This document shows positions 8,898 through 18,449 of a stretch of DNA of 64,000 bases, in pieces; the first letter of the stretch is position 1; the number at the start of each line of letters is the position of its first letter. This stretch comes from Collinsella aerofaciens. GTDB taxonomy: Bacteria > Actinomycetota > Coriobacteriia > Coriobacteriales > Coriobacteriaceae. The stretch is taken from contig NZ_CP084004.1 in the NCBI RefSeq assembly GCF_020181355.1, positions 372,001 through 436,000 of the forward strand, read 5' to 3'. The notes beneath the pieces were generated by a model that ran no database searches, was not told the origin of the DNA, and saw only the letters and a list, made by a program, of their open reading frames with translations. Both the position numbers and the translations under genes were made by a program.

Positions 8898-11263
8898 GGA
8901 TTCTCAAGCTCTTTAAAAAGCATATCCTGGCACTGTTCACAGCTATCGTACTTATCGTAATCAGCTGCAACGCCGATCTGGCGCTGCCTACCTATATGAG
9001 CGACATCGTCGACGTGGGCGTGCAGCAAGGCGGTATCGCCTCGCCCGTGCCCGACACCATTCGCGCCGAATCGCTCGACGACCTCGAACTCTTTATGAGC
9101 GCCAAGGACGCCAAAGCTGCGGAGGCCGTGTTTAGCAAGGCGGACAATAACGGCATTCGAACGTACAAGGGCACCGAGGAAGAGCGTGCCGATGGCAGCA
9201 AGCTCGCCGACATTATGAGCCTGCCCGAGACCGTCGTCCTTTCGCTCAACCAAGGCATCGACGCCGACTCCATGGGCGACATGACCGGCACGTCCACCGA
9301 GGCAAGCGATGGCGGCGCTGCCCAGGCCATGCCCACCCCCGAGCAGATGGCTGCCATGACGCCCGAGCAGCTCGCCGAGATGCAGCAGAAGGCCGCAGCC
9401 GCGCAGAGCATGCAAAAGCAGATCGACGCCGACGGCGGCAAGATCACCATGAAGAGTCTGCGCCTAGGTGTCAAGGGCGGTCTGGTAGACCAAAGCAAGC
9501 TCGTCGAGGGCGCCAACCAAATGGCGGACAAAATGGGCTCCATGTCGGGCTCCATCGTCACCCAGCGCGCCGTGAGCTATGTACAGGACGAGTACAAGGC
9601 GCAGGGCATCGACCCCGCCGACGTGCAGAACGCCTACCTGGGCCGCATGGCGACCACGATGTTTGGTCTGTGTCTGGTGTCGCTGGTCGCCACCATCCTG
9701 ACCGGTGCCGTGGCTTCGCGCACCGCCTGCTCCATCGCACGCGACCTGCGCCGCGAGACCTTCAACAAGGTTATGCACTTCTCGCCGGCCGAGGTGGGCA
9801 AGTTTAGCCAGGCCTCGCTCATCACCCGCTGCACCAACGACATTCAGCAGATTCAGATGGCCGCAACCCTGTTTATCCGCATGTGTCTGATGGCCCCCGT
9901 CATGGGCATCGTCGCCGTCATGCGCGTCCTGGCCAACCACACCGGCCTGGAGTGGACCATCGCCGTGGCCATCATCGCGGTCTCGGCCGTCGTCGGCGTG
10001 CTTATGGGCCTCACCATGCCCAAATTCAAAAAGATGCAGAGCTTTGTGGACCGCGTGAACCTTACCGCCCGCGAGCTGCTCGACGGCCTTATGCCTATCC
10101 GCTCGTTCAACCGCGAGGAGCATGAGCTCGAGCGTTTTGACAAGGCTTCGCTCGACCTGATGACCACGCAGCTCTACACCAACCGCGCCATGAGCTTTAT
10201 GATGCCGCTCATGATGCTGGTCATGAATTGCATCACCGTGCTTATCGTCTGGTTTGGCGCGCAGGGCGTGTCCGACGGCGTGATGCAGGTCGGCAACATG
10301 ATGGCGTTTATCTCCTACACCATGCAGATCGTCATGGCGTTTATGATCCTCACCATGGTTTCGGTCATCCTGCCCCGCGCCGAGGTCGCAGCCGAGCGCG
10401 TGGAAGAGGTCATCACCTGCCCCACGAGCATCAACGACCCCTCCTCGCCCAAACTGCCCGCGACCAGCGCGTCACGCGGTGAGCTCACCTTCCGCGACGT
10501 GAGCTTCCAGTATCCCGATGCCCGCGCCGATGTCATCAGCGGCGTGAACTTCACCACGCATGCCGGTCAGATGCTCGGCATCATTGGCTCCACGGGCTCG
10601 GGCAAGTCCACGCTCGTGCAGTTGATTCCGCGCCTGTACGACGTCACAGGCGGCAGCATTTCGCTCGACGGCATCGACGTGCGTGACATGACCCTTTCCG
10701 AGCTACGCCGCCGTATTGGTTATATCCCGCAGCAGGGTCGCCTGTTCTCGGGCACCGTCGAGAGCAACCTCAAGTTTGCCGGCGATATGGTGAGTGACGA
10801 GGATATGCGCCAGGCGGCACGCGTCGCCCAGGCGGAGGACTTTATCGCCGAGCGCGAGGGCGGCTACGACTCCCCCATCAGCCAGGGCGGATCCAATGTC
10901 TCGGGCGGCCAGCGCCAGCGCCTGGCCATCGCCCGCGCGTTGGCCAAAAAGCCCGAGGTCGTGGTGTTCGATGACTCGTTTAGTGCCCTCGACTACAAGA
11001 CCGACGCGCGCCTGCGCGAGGAGCTGGCCAAAAACGTTACCGACGCCGCACTCGTGGTCGTGGCCCAGCGCATCGCGACCATCATGCACGCCGACCAGAT
11101 TATCGTGCTCGACGACGGCCACGTGGTGGGCACTGGCACACACGAGGAGCTGCTGCACAGCTGCCCGGCGTACCTGGAGATCGCACAGTCGCAGCTTTCC
11201 GCCGAGGAGCTGGGGCTTACCCAAGAAGAAATTGCAGCCGTCACGGAAGGAGGCGAGCGCTAA
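8894..11263 (+). CDS. ABC exporter subunit with a large extracytoplasmic insertion
   Basis: 789 residues, about 200 more than the usual half-exporter. TM1 is near residues 10-35 and the second membrane segment only near 250, so roughly residues 40-240 form an extra domain outside the membrane, rich in Ala, Met, Gln and Glu. The rest is standard: six-helix membrane domain, Walker A GSTGSGKST, signature VSGGQRQRLAIARAL, Walker B VVVFDDSFSALD. The start is GTG at 8894 after GGAGAG. The stop overlaps the ATG of the partner gene (TAATG). With the next gene it makes a heterodimeric exporter, probably for a drug or lipid-like molecule controlled by MarR. The canonical Glu after Walker B is Asp-Ser here, as often in the degenerate half of heterodimeric exporters. 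Confidence 0.88.
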   Translation: MRILKLFKKHILALFTAIVLIVISCNADLALPTYMSDIVDVGVQQGGIASPVPDTIRAESLDDLELFMSAKDAKAAEAVFSKADNNGIRTYKGTEEERADGSKLADIMSLPETVVLSLNQGIDADSMGDMTGTSTEASDGGAAQAMPTPEQMAAMTPEQLAEMQQKAAAAQSMQKQIDADGGKITMKSLRLGVKGGLVDQSKLVEGANQMADKMGSMSGSIVTQRAVSYVQDEYKAQGIDPADVQNAYLGRMATTMFGLCLVSLVATILTGAVASRTACSIARDLRRETFNKVMHFSPAEVGKFSQASLITRCTNDIQQIQMAATLFIRMCLMAPVMGIVAVMRVLANHTGLEWTIAVAIIAVSAVVGVLMGLTMPKFKKMQSFVDRVNLTARELLDGLMPIRSFNREEHELERFDKASLDLMTTQLYTNRAMSFMMPLMMLVMNCITVLIVWFGAQGVSDGVMQVGNMMAFISYTMQIVMAFMILTMVSVILPRAEVAAERVEEVITCPTSINDPSSPKLPATSASRGELTFRDVSFQYPDARADVISGVNFTTHAGQMLGIIGSTGSGKSTLVQLIPRLYDVTGGSISLDGIDVRDMTLSELRRRIGYIPQQGRLFSGTVESNLKFAGDMVSDEDMRQAARVAQAEDFIAEREGGYDSPISQGGSNVSGGQRQRLAIARALAKKPEVVVFDDSFSALDYKTDARLREELAKNVTDAALVVVAQRIATIMHADQIIVLDDGHVVGTGTHEELLHSCPAYLEIAQSQLSAEELGLTQEEIAAVTEGGER

Positions 11264-13119
11264 TGGCAGACGAGACCAAGACTCAGATTCCCAAGCCCAC
11301 CCGCCGGCGCGGTCCTATGGGCCGTATGGGTGGCATGGGCCGCGGCGAAAAGGCCAAGGACTTTAAAGGCACCATGAGGCAGCTGCTCGGCTATATCGGC
11401 CAGCACAAGATTGCCGTGTTTGCTGCCGTCGCCTTTGCCGTGTGCTCGGTCATCTTTAACATTGTGGGGCCCAAGGTGCTCGGCCAGGTTACCACCAAAC
11501 TGTTCGAAGGCCTGGTTGCCAAGGTCAACGGCACCGGCGACGTCGACTTTGACTGGATCGCCAAGACGCTCGGCTTTTTGCTCTGCCTGTATCTGGCAAG
11601 CTCTGTTTGCAGCCTCATCCAGGGCTGGCTCATGACCGGCGTCACGCAAAAGATCTGCTACCGCATGCGCAAGGAGATCGCAGCCAAGATTGCCGTCGTG
11701 CCGATGAGCTACTTCAACGGTCACAGCAAGGGCGATGTGCTCAGCCGCATCACCAACGACGTCGATACACTCGGCCAGTCGCTCAACCAGAGCGTGACGC
11801 AGCTTATTACGTCCGTCACGCAGATTATCGGCGTGCTCGTCATGATGCTGTCGATCAGCCTGCCGCTCACCGGCGTCACCGTGCTCACGCTGCCGGCCGC
11901 CGCGATTATCCTGACCGTAATGATTCACTTCTCGCAGCCGTACTTCCGCGAGCAGCAGCAGGTCCTGGGTACCGTCAACGGCATTATCGAGGAGGACTTT
12001 GCCGGCCAGAACGTCATTCAGGTGTTCGACCGCGCCGAGGCCTCGATCGAGGAGTTCGACCGTCAAAACGACCGCCTGTTTATTAGTGGCTGGCGCTCGC
12101 AGTTCCTGTCGGGCCTGATGATGCCGCTTATGAGCCTGGTGGGCAACATGGGTTACGTGGGCGTTGTCGTAGTGGGCGCGCAGCTCGCGCTGACCGGCAA
12201 TGCCACGCCCGGCGATATCCAGAGCTTTATCCAGTACGTTCGCAACTTTACGCAGCCCGTACAGCAGCTGGGCAACGTGAGCAACACGATGCAGTCGATG
12301 GCCGCCGCCACCGAGCGTGTGTTTGAGTTCCTCGCCGCGCCCGAAGAGGAGCAGAAGGCCGACGCCCAGATTCCCGAAAAGCGCCCCGGCCACGTGGAAT
12401 TTGACCATGTCAAGTTTGGCTACACGCCCGACAAGACCATCATCCACGACTTTAGCTGCGAGGCGCAGCCCGGCCAGACCATCGCCATCGTCGGTCCCAC
12501 CGGCGCCGGCAAGACCACGCTCATTAAGCTGCTGCAGCGCTTTTACGACGTGGACGGCGGTTCGCTGCGCGTCGAGGGCATCGACGTGCGCGATTGGGAC
12601 CGCGCGGCGCTGCGCGGCGAGTTTGCCATGGTGCTACAGGATACCTGGCTGTTTAACGGCACCATCCGCGAGAACATCCGCTACGGACGCCCCGATGCGA
12701 GCGATGCCGAGGTCGAGGCCGCTGCACGCGCCGCACGCTGCGATCACTTTATCCATACGCTCGCCGGCGGCTACGACTTTATGATCAACGAGGAGGGCAC
12801 CAACCTCTCGCAGGGCCAGCGCCAGCTCGTGACCATCGCCCGTGCCATTTTGGCCGACCGCCCGGCACTGATTTTGGACGAGGCGACCTCCAACGTCGAT
12901 ACCCGCACCGAGGAGCTTATTCAGCGCGCCATGGATGCGCTGATGCAGGGCCGCACGAGCTTTGTCATCGCACACCGCCTGTCCACGATCCGCAACGCCG
13001 ACGTGATCTTGGTAATTCGCGACGGCGACATCGTCGAGAAGGGCACGCACGACGAGCTGCTCGCCCAGGGCGGCTTCTACGCCGACCTGTACAACTCGCA
13101 GTTCGACGAAGCGGCGTAA
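11263..13119 (+). CDS. ABC exporter subunit, partner of the preceding gene
   Basis: 618 residues. A basic, Gly/Met-rich N-terminal tail (RRRGPMGRMGGMGRG) precedes the six-helix membrane domain (about 35-335). The nucleotide-binding domain has Walker A GPTGAGKTT, signature LSQGQRQLVTIARAI, and Walker B LILDEATSNVD with the catalytic Glu. This is the catalytically complete half of the heterodimer. The ATG at 11263 overlaps the previous stop codon, which implies translational coupling and a fixed subunit ratio. A strong terminator follows at 13150-13185. Confidence 0.92.
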   Translation: MADETKTQIPKPTRRRGPMGRMGGMGRGEKAKDFKGTMRQLLGYIGQHKIAVFAAVAFAVCSVIFNIVGPKVLGQVTTKLFEGLVAKVNGTGDVDFDWIAKTLGFLLCLYLASSVCSLIQGWLMTGVTQKICYRMRKEIAAKIAVVPMSYFNGHSKGDVLSRITNDVDTLGQSLNQSVTQLITSVTQIIGVLVMMLSISLPLTGVTVLTLPAAAIILTVMIHFSQPYFREQQQVLGTVNGIIEEDFAGQNVIQVFDRAEASIEEFDRQNDRLFISGWRSQFLSGLMMPLMSLVGNMGYVGVVVVGAQLALTGNATPGDIQSFIQYVRNFTQPVQQLGNVSNTMQSMAAATERVFEFLAAPEEEQKADAQIPEKRPGHVEFDHVKFGYTPDKTIIHDFSCEAQPGQTIAIVGPTGAGKTTLIKLLQRFYDVDGGSLRVEGIDVRDWDRAALRGEFAMVLQDTWLFNGTIRENIRYGRPDASDAEVEAAARAARCDHFIHTLAGGYDFMINEEGTNLSQGQRQLVTIARAILADRPALILDEATSNVDTRTEELIQRAMDALMQGRTSFVIAHRLSTIRNADVILVIRDGDIVEKGTHDELLAQGGFYADLYNSQFDEAA

Positions 13120-13149
13120 CAACCGGCGGCAAACAACCGCAATGCCCAG

Positions 13150-13188
13150 AAAACGGGGGCGCAGAATGAACTGCGCCCCCGTTTTGTG
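13150..13188 (+). terminator. Intrinsic terminator of the MarR-ABC operon
   Basis: Arms 13150-13164 and 13171-13185 form a perfect 15-bp, GC-rich stem ending in TTTTGT. Confidence 0.85.
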
Positions 13189-13252
13189 TCCTTCGAGCCT
13201 CGAAACGCCTCCCCTGGGGCCTGATTGACGCTCTCCCTCAAGGCCCCGTGGG

Positions 13253-13473
13253 CAAAAAATGGCAAAAATGAGTACTGTCACTTTTTTTAGTAACAGCCAA
13301 AACTGCCCCAAACGACGTCTTTGCGGCCTAGATATTCCTTCAAATTGATCAAAACGCCCGGTAGCATGCTTCTGTGTGCCAACGTCAATGAACATATTTA
13401 CTGTTGTGCCTATTATCTTGTAAGGTCGATATGATACTAAGCTAGCAACAGTACTCATATTTGCCATTTTTTG
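13253..13473. repeat. MITE-like element with 26-bp terminal inverted repeats
   Basis: The sequence at 13253-13278 is the reverse complement of 13448-13473 with one mismatch. About 170 bp between the arms contain no supported gene. The element lies between the ABC terminator and the promoter of the DAHP synthase gene. It could be a non-autonomous transposon remnant or a large structured element like the other palindromes in this window. Confidence 0.6.
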
Positions 13474-13556
13474 TCCACGGGGTATGCCGCAGGAGATCCA
13501 ACTTGCTCCAGCGTGCCGTACGCCGGTCCTCCCCTTCCAGCGAGTGCCGGCATTTC

Positions 13557-13601
13557 CCCAGATAAAACCGACCAAAATAAACCTGTCCCTTTTTGGCAGG
13601 T
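13557..13601 (+). repeat. 45-bp dispersed repeat, copy 1
   Basis: This 45-bp sequence is repeated in inverted orientation at 15145-15189 with one mismatch. The two copies flank the DAHP synthase gene. It contains GTCCCTTTTTGGCAGG and a short internal hairpin (AACCTG with CAGGTT). Confidence 0.75.
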
Positions 13602-13606
13602 TTTGC

Positions 13607-13635
13607 TTGCACTTTAGCGTGCGACAGCGGATAAT
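13607..13635 (+). promoter_or_regulatory. Promoter of the DAHP synthase gene
   Basis: TTGCAC (13607-13612) and GATAAT (13630-13635) are 17 bp apart, 56 bp ahead of the start codon. I found no T-box or leader peptide motif. Confidence 0.6.
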
Positions 13636-13690
13636 GCCGAGCATTCGACAATACGCTTATTGTTCTTTCTATAGATTGAGGAGGCCCCGC

Positions 13691-14722
13691 ATGGCCATGG
13701 ATTTCAAACGCAGGCTGCCGATCCCCATGGAGATCCGCGAGGAGATGCCGCTTTCCGCCGAGCTTACTGCCAAAAAGCAGGCATTTGACGCCGAGGTCGC
13801 CAAAGTCTTTACCGGCGAGGACGCGCGCAAGGTACTCATCATCGGCCCGTGCTCTGCCGACCGCGAAGATTCGGTGCTTGAGTACATGAACCGGCTGGCC
13901 AAGGTCGCCAAAGAGGTCAAGGACAAGCTCATCATCATTCCGCGCGTCTACACCAACAAGCCGCGCACCAAAGGCACCGGCTACAAGGGTCTGCTGCACA
14001 ACCCCGACCCCGAGGCGCCCGATGACCTGCTCGAAGGCGTTAAGGCCATTCGCCACATGCACCTGCGCGTCATCGAGGAGACCGGTTTCTTTACCGCCGA
14101 CGAGATGCTCTACCCGTCCAACTACCAGTACCTCGTCGACCTGCTGAGCTACGTCGCCGTAGGAGCCCGCTCGGTCGAAAACCAGGAGCATCGCTTGGTA
14201 TCGAGCGGCATTTCGGTGCCTGTGGGCATGAAGAACCCCACCGCCGGTTCCACCACCGTCATGCTCAACTCCATCTACGCCGCCCAGGCACATCAGAGCT
14301 TTATCTTCCGCAACTGGGAGGTTGAATGCGACGGCAATCCGCTCGCACACGCCGTCATGCGTGGCTACATCGGTCTCGACGGTCGTACCTACCCCAATTA
14401 CCACTACGAGCACCTGGAGCGCCTGGCCGAGCGCTATACCGAGCATGCCGGCTATGCCAACCCGGCAGCGGTCATCGACTGCAACCACGACAACTCGGGC
14501 AAACGTCCGCTGGAGCAGTATCGTATTTGCAAGGAGGTGCTCGACAGCTGCCGCCGCAATGAGTCCATCTCTAAGCTAGTCAAGGGCTTTATGATCGAGT
14601 CCTACCTGGAGGACGGCAATCAGCCGGTCGACGGCGGCGTCTTTGGCAAGTCGATCACCGACCCGTGCCTGGGCTGGGAAAAGACCGACTACCTCATCCA
14701 CGAAATCGCGGAGCGGGTGTAG
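13691..14722 (+). CDS. aroF: 3-deoxy-7-phosphoheptulonate synthase (DAHP synthase, type I)
   Basis: 343 residues, the usual length for type I DAHP synthase. It condenses phosphoenolpyruvate and erythrose-4-phosphate in the first step of aromatic amino acid synthesis. Conserved features are IIGPCSADREDSV near residue 50, the PRVYTNKPRTKGTGYKGL loop, GARSVENQEHR, and the metal-binding region VIDCNHDNSGK. The ATG at 13691 follows GAGGAGG; longer frames run upstream but lack ribosome sites. The gene stands alone. A 234-bp structured repeat begins at its stop codon and 45-bp inverted repeats flank it. Feedback class (Phe, Tyr or Trp) cannot be read from the sequence. Confidence 0.93.
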   Translation: MAMDFKRRLPIPMEIREEMPLSAELTAKKQAFDAEVAKVFTGEDARKVLIIGPCSADREDSVLEYMNRLAKVAKEVKDKLIIIPRVYTNKPRTKGTGYKGLLHNPDPEAPDDLLEGVKAIRHMHLRVIEETGFFTADEMLYPSNYQYLVDLLSYVAVGARSVENQEHRLVSSGISVPVGMKNPTAGSTTVMLNSIYAAQAHQSFIFRNWEVECDGNPLAHAVMRGYIGLDGRTYPNYHYEHLERLAERYTEHAGYANPAAVIDCNHDNSGKRPLEQYRICKEVLDSCRRNESISKLVKGFMIESYLEDGNQPVDGGVFGKSITDPCLGWEKTDYLIHEIAERV

Positions 14723-14953
14723 GTTACGGCGTTTTACCAAACGCCGTAACCGGCCGACGCTGCGCGGGCCGCATTTGGACAATCTGACGTTCAACTTCAA
14801 GGGCGCGACCAGAAGGTCAGCGCCCTTTCGTTTCACGTCACCTTGTCTCAAATGCGACCCGCTCGCTGTCCGTCCTCTAACCGCGGCGTTGTCTTGCTCC
14901 GGATGTAGCAGTTAGGGACGCTCCTTTTCTGCCGGCAGTTTGGGACACTCCTT
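14720..14953 (+). repeat. 3'-end structured repeat, family B, copy 1
   Basis: The repeat begins with the TAG stop codon of the DAHP synthase gene. It has a first hairpin (GTTACGGCG/CGCCGTAAC around TTTTACCAAA), a GC-rich linker, a second imperfect hairpin of about 105 nt ending near 14873, and a tail ending CAGTTTGGGACACTCCTT. A second full copy lies at 29475-29711, also starting at a stop codon. The stems of the first hairpin differ between copies by paired changes. Confidence 0.85.
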
Positions 14954-14956
14954 GGG

Positions 14957-15012
14957 TAGTCGTTGGGGACATTCTTGTTTGACTAGTCGTTTAAGAACGT
15001 CCCCAACGACTA
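14957..15012. repeat. 20-bp inverted repeat
   Basis: 14957-14976 pairs with 14993-15012 with one G-U type mismatch; both arms contain the motif GGGGAC. A single arm of the same sequence is found at 34140-34161. Confidence 0.6.
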
Positions 15013-15144
15013 TCACTCTGTCAAACATGCCCTCGAGTCGCACGGTTCCCTTCGAATCGATCATACAAGCCCCCAATCTGTTCGGTTTCCCCAGATTGTG
15101 AGCCCGCATACCCAAGCCGCACGGCCCGCTGTTCAGCTGAAACC

Positions 15145-15189
15145 ACCTGCCAAAAAGGGACAGGTTTATTTTGGTAGGTTTTATCTGGG
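15145..15189 (-). repeat. 45-bp dispersed repeat, copy 2
   Basis: Reverse complement of 13557-13601 with one mismatch; see that entry. Confidence 0.75.
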
Positions 15190-15198
15190 CAAACGCCA

Positions 15199-15233
15199 AC
15201 CGCCGCGAGAGAGCTGCCTTCCCTCGCGGCGGT
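15199..15233. repeat. GC-rich hairpin
   Basis: ACCGCCGCGAG (15199-15209) pairs with CTCGCGGCGGT (15223-15233). The stem is nearly the same as that of the terminator at 15399-15435. Confidence 0.55.
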
Positions 15234-15250
15234 CTTCTAGCAGAAAAAAC

Positions 15251-15371
15251 CAAGTGAGTAGGCTTTTTGCAGGAAGCCAAGCACGCCCCAAAACATCACT
15301 GCTCTGACCTGCGGTTTTATTGAGCATTTGTCACGATGTGCTCGGTAAGTTCAAAATAGTCTACTCACTTG
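15251..15371. repeat. Palindrome-flanked intergenic element, family D, copy 1
   Basis: CAAGTGAGTAG (15251-15261) pairs with CTACTCACTTG (15361-15371). The roughly 100-nt interior contains ACCTGCGGTTTTATT and GTGCTCGG, also found inside the larger palindrome at 46651-46801, whose arms are different. Confidence 0.5.
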
Positions 15372-15393
15372 CATCTGAGACGCACCAGATTGG

Positions 15394-15435
15394 CAAAAAC
15401 CGCCGCGAAAGGGCCCCTGGTCCCTTCGCGGCGGT
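15394..15435 (-). terminator. Terminator of the BceAB-like operon
   Basis: On the minus strand ACCGCCGCGAAGGG (15422-15435) pairs with 15399-15413 and is followed by TTTTT. Confidence 0.75.
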
Positions 15436-15472
15436 CATTCGCCTCTGATTTTGCGACGGTTTTGCCCGCTTG

Positions 15473-17674
15473 TTACTCGCTGTAGCGGGTGGCGATGGCG
15501 ACTTGTACCATGCCGGTGCTCATGAGGTAGGTCACCAGGAAGTAGCCGCCGTAGGCTGCCAGGAAGATTGCACAGGTGAGGCCCACGGTGCCACCGATGC
15601 TCATATTTCCGAATATGCTCACCAGCTCGATGATCACCTTAAGTGCCACAAAGGAGTGCGCCAGGCCCACTGCCAGCGGGAACAGGAAGAATACCGCTTG
15701 CTGCGCCATCACCGAATGGCGAATCTGGCGGTCCTCACAGCCGATCTGTGCCAGCACACGATAGCTGCGGCTGCCGTCGGCCACGTTGGAGAGTTGCTGG
15801 ATCGACAGAATCGCCGCGCATGCAACGACCAATACAAAGCCAATGTAGATGGCCAGATAGCTAATCATGCCGTTCATTTGCGCTGCTTGCGTGTACATCT
15901 CGGAGCGTGTGATGAAGATTCCCCATGACCCCGGCTCCTTGCCGTCAACGAGCAGATTGTCGAGCAAAGTGTATTTAATGCTCTCGTCTGCCTCGGTCGT
16001 ATCCATCCCCTGTTTGTAATTAACGAGCAGGCTACTGGAATACGGCTGCAGATTAAGTTGGGACAACAGCTCGTCGGCAACGACGACGGTACCCGGATTA
16101 CTGCCCATCGCCGAGTTGGCGATGGCCGCCGTGTCCTTGTCCGACTTATCGGTTGCGGGCTTGAGCTCATGCCCGCCCAAGGTGAGGGTATGGCCGCCGG
16201 CCATGTACTTGGTGTACAGGTCGCCCAGCCCACCGCCCATATCACACGTAAGCAGGTACTGGTCGCGGCCAATGCTCACCGGCTCCTCGCCCATCATCTG
16301 GCGCAGTTTGTTGTACTGGCTCGCCGGCGTCACAAACAGACCCATCGTATCGGCATTGCTACCCCCGAGCGCCTTGGGGAGCTTTTCGCCCATGGTCTTG
16401 CACATCTCACCCGCAGACACCGAAGGATTCGAACCGCCAAACGGGTAACTCAGATACGAATCGATCTGAACATGCTCACCGGCAACATCGGCGATATTGA
16501 CCTTCTTGCCGGTCTCGTCGTTGTTGTCCGCCGACTTGCCCTTGCCGTGCCATGCGGAGTACAAATCGACCGTTGTATCGGCTAGCACCATGCGGTCGGC
16601 TTCAGACGGATTGACATATTCTTTGTAGTAGTCGAGCGTATCGGGCGTGTAATAGACATACGTCTGAGACACGTCAACAGGGTTATAGCGCTCCAGGTTT
16701 TCGTTCATCACATTGGCAATCGACATACCGCACGTCACCGAGGTGATGGCCAAAAACAGGAGCATCGCGATGACGCCCATCGAAAAGCACACCGTGTTGA
16801 CCTTGGCCGCAAGCTGGCGCACGGTAAACATGTTGAAGCCGCGCCAATACACGCTGCGCAGGCTCTGCAGCAGCTTGATGAGCATGCCCGAGAGTCCCCA
16901 GAACAGGGCAAAGGTGCCCACGGTAACCATAGCGGTCGTAATACCAAACTGGTTCATGGCCTCTTGCAGCTTGCTGTCCGTCGCGGTTAGCGGGAACCCA
17001 TCACGTAGCAGACGGTAATAGGCCACGCCCACAAGCACCACGCCCACGGCAAAGATGGCAATCGCGATCCAGGGGTTGCGTGTCTTGATGCTCTCGTTGC
17101 GACGCTCGGCACCCATAAGCTCGATGAGTTTGGTACGACGCACGGCGCGAAGGTTCAGCAGTAGCGTGAGCACAAACATTACGAGCATGCAGGCAAGGGT
17201 CAGATTGAACGCATGCACCGAGAAAAAGAAGTGGAAATTGGCAATCTGTGTCTTAAAGAGCGAGGCCGTAAAGAACGTCATGAGCTGGGAGAGTCCCATA
17301 CCCAGCACAATGCCGGCGACAAAGGCCACGACCGAGACGATCACGGTCTCGAGCGCCATGATCGTGGCGACGCGCCCGCGCCCCATGCCGAGCACCTGGT
17401 ACAGGCCAAACTCCTTCTTGCGGCGTTTCATGATGAAGTTATTGGCATACACCATCAAAAAGGCCATGACACCGGCCAAAAAGTACGTCAGGTCGCCGAG
17501 CATGCTGCCCATAACCTGCGCCAAGCCCTCTTCATCGATGCCGGCGATGTCGACCTGCATCGAGATGGTGTTAAAGGCATAGAAGACCGTGACGCCCAGG
17601 GTGAGCGTCAAAAGGTAGACGAGGTAGTCGCGGCCGGCGCGGCGGACGTTGCCCCAAGCGAGTTTACAGAGCAT
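15473..17674 (-). CDS. FtsX-like ABC permease (BceB type)
   Basis: 733 residues. Ten membrane segments are arranged as in BceB permeases: one near residue 20, a group of three to four by residue 160, two to three around 195-330, a large extracellular domain of about 250 residues (roughly 330-600), and three at the end. BceAB systems protect against cell-wall-active peptides such as bacitracin. The ATG at 17674 follows GAGG at good spacing, and the gene overlaps the stop of the ATPase gene by 11 nt. No two-component system, the usual regulator, is nearby in this window. Confidence 0.82.
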   Translation of the reverse strand: MLCKLAWGNVRRAGRDYLVYLLTLTLGVTVFYAFNTISMQVDIAGIDEEGLAQVMGSMLGDLTYFLAGVMAFLMVYANNFIMKRRKKEFGLYQVLGMGRGRVATIMALETVIVSVVAFVAGIVLGMGLSQLMTFFTASLFKTQIANFHFFFSVHAFNLTLACMLVMFVLTLLLNLRAVRRTKLIELMGAERRNESIKTRNPWIAIAIFAVGVVLVGVAYYRLLRDGFPLTATDSKLQEAMNQFGITTAMVTVGTFALFWGLSGMLIKLLQSLRSVYWRGFNMFTVRQLAAKVNTVCFSMGVIAMLLFLAITSVTCGMSIANVMNENLERYNPVDVSQTYVYYTPDTLDYYKEYVNPSEADRMVLADTTVDLYSAWHGKGKSADNNDETGKKVNIADVAGEHVQIDSYLSYPFGGSNPSVSAGEMCKTMGEKLPKALGGSNADTMGLFVTPASQYNKLRQMMGEEPVSIGRDQYLLTCDMGGGLGDLYTKYMAGGHTLTLGGHELKPATDKSDKDTAAIANSAMGSNPGTVVVADELLSQLNLQPYSSSLLVNYKQGMDTTEADESIKYTLLDNLLVDGKEPGSWGIFITRSEMYTQAAQMNGMISYLAIYIGFVLVVACAAILSIQQLSNVADGSRSYRVLAQIGCEDRQIRHSVMAQQAVFFLFPLAVGLAHSFVALKVIIELVSIFGNMSIGGTVGLTCAIFLAAYGGYFLVTYLMSTGMVQVAIATRYSE

Positions 17675-18449
17675 CGGAGCCCTCACCGCCCATCATGGCA
17701 ACGACCTCCATAATGCGGTCGAAGAACTCTCGGCGGTCGGTGTCGCCGCGGCGCAGCTCGGTGAAGATCTTGCCGTCGCGGATAAACAGCACACGGCTCG
17801 TGTAGCTGGCGGCAAAGCTGTCGTGCGTGACCATGAGCACGGTGGCGCGCAGGCGGCGGTTGAGGGCCTCTAGGCTCTCGAGCAACAGGCGGGCGCTTTT
17901 GGAGTCGAGGGCGCCGGTAGGCTCGTCGGCCATGATCATGGTGGGGTCGGTGACGAGCGCGCGAGCCGCGGCAACGCGCTGCTGCTGGCCGCCGGACATC
18001 TGGTAGGGATACTTGTCGAGCACCTGACTGATGGACAGGCGCGCTGCCACATCCTGCACGCGGGTCGAGATCTCTGCCGAGTTTGTGCGGGCAATGGTGA
18101 GCGGCAGGGCGATGTTCTCGCGTGCCGTGAGCGTATCGAGCAGGTTGGAGTCCTGGAAGATAAAGCCCAGCTCCTCGCGGCGGAACTGCGAAAGCTTAGC
18201 CTGCTTCATGCGCGTCACGTTCTGCCCGTTGATGCGGATCGTGCCGCTCGTGGCGCTATCGATGGTCGACACGCAGTTGAGCAACGTCGACTTGCCCGAG
18301 CCCGAAGCGCCCATGATGCCAACAAATTCACCGCGGTTGACGGTAAAGCTGACGTCGTTGAGCGCACGGGTCACGTTGCCCAGCGCTCCATATACCTTTT
18401 CGAGATGCGCGACCTCCAGTACCGGGGTCGCCATGTGCGTGGTTTGCAT
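17664..18449 (-). CDS. ABC transporter ATP-binding protein (BceA type)
   Basis: 261 residues with Walker [11 protein letters not shown]-loop FIFQDSN, signature [15 protein letters not shown] and Walker [13 protein letters not shown], typical of the MacB/LolD/BceA group. It energises the FtsX-like permease encoded immediately downstream. AAAGGA lies 7 nt before the ATG at 18449. Export of, or resistance to, antimicrobial peptides is the most likely role. Confidence 0.88.
   Translation of the reverse strand: MQTTHMATPVLEVAHLEKVYGALGNVTRALNDVSFTVNRGEFVGIMGASGSGKSTLLNCVSTIDSATSGTIRINGQNVTRMKQAKLSQFRREELGFIFQDSNLLDTLTARENIALPLTIARTNSAEISTRVQDVAARLSISQVLDKYPYQMSGGQQQRVAAARALVTDPTMIMADEPTGALDSKSARLLLESLEALNRRLRATVLMVTHDSFAASYTSRVLFIRDGKIFTELRRGDTDRREFFDRIMEVVAMMGGEGSDAL

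Noticed and set aside
13474-13690. Possible T-box or leader peptide before the DAHP synthase gene
   Set aside because: I found no T-box consensus, no run of aromatic codons and no anti-terminator pair; only a promoter and the 45-bp repeat.
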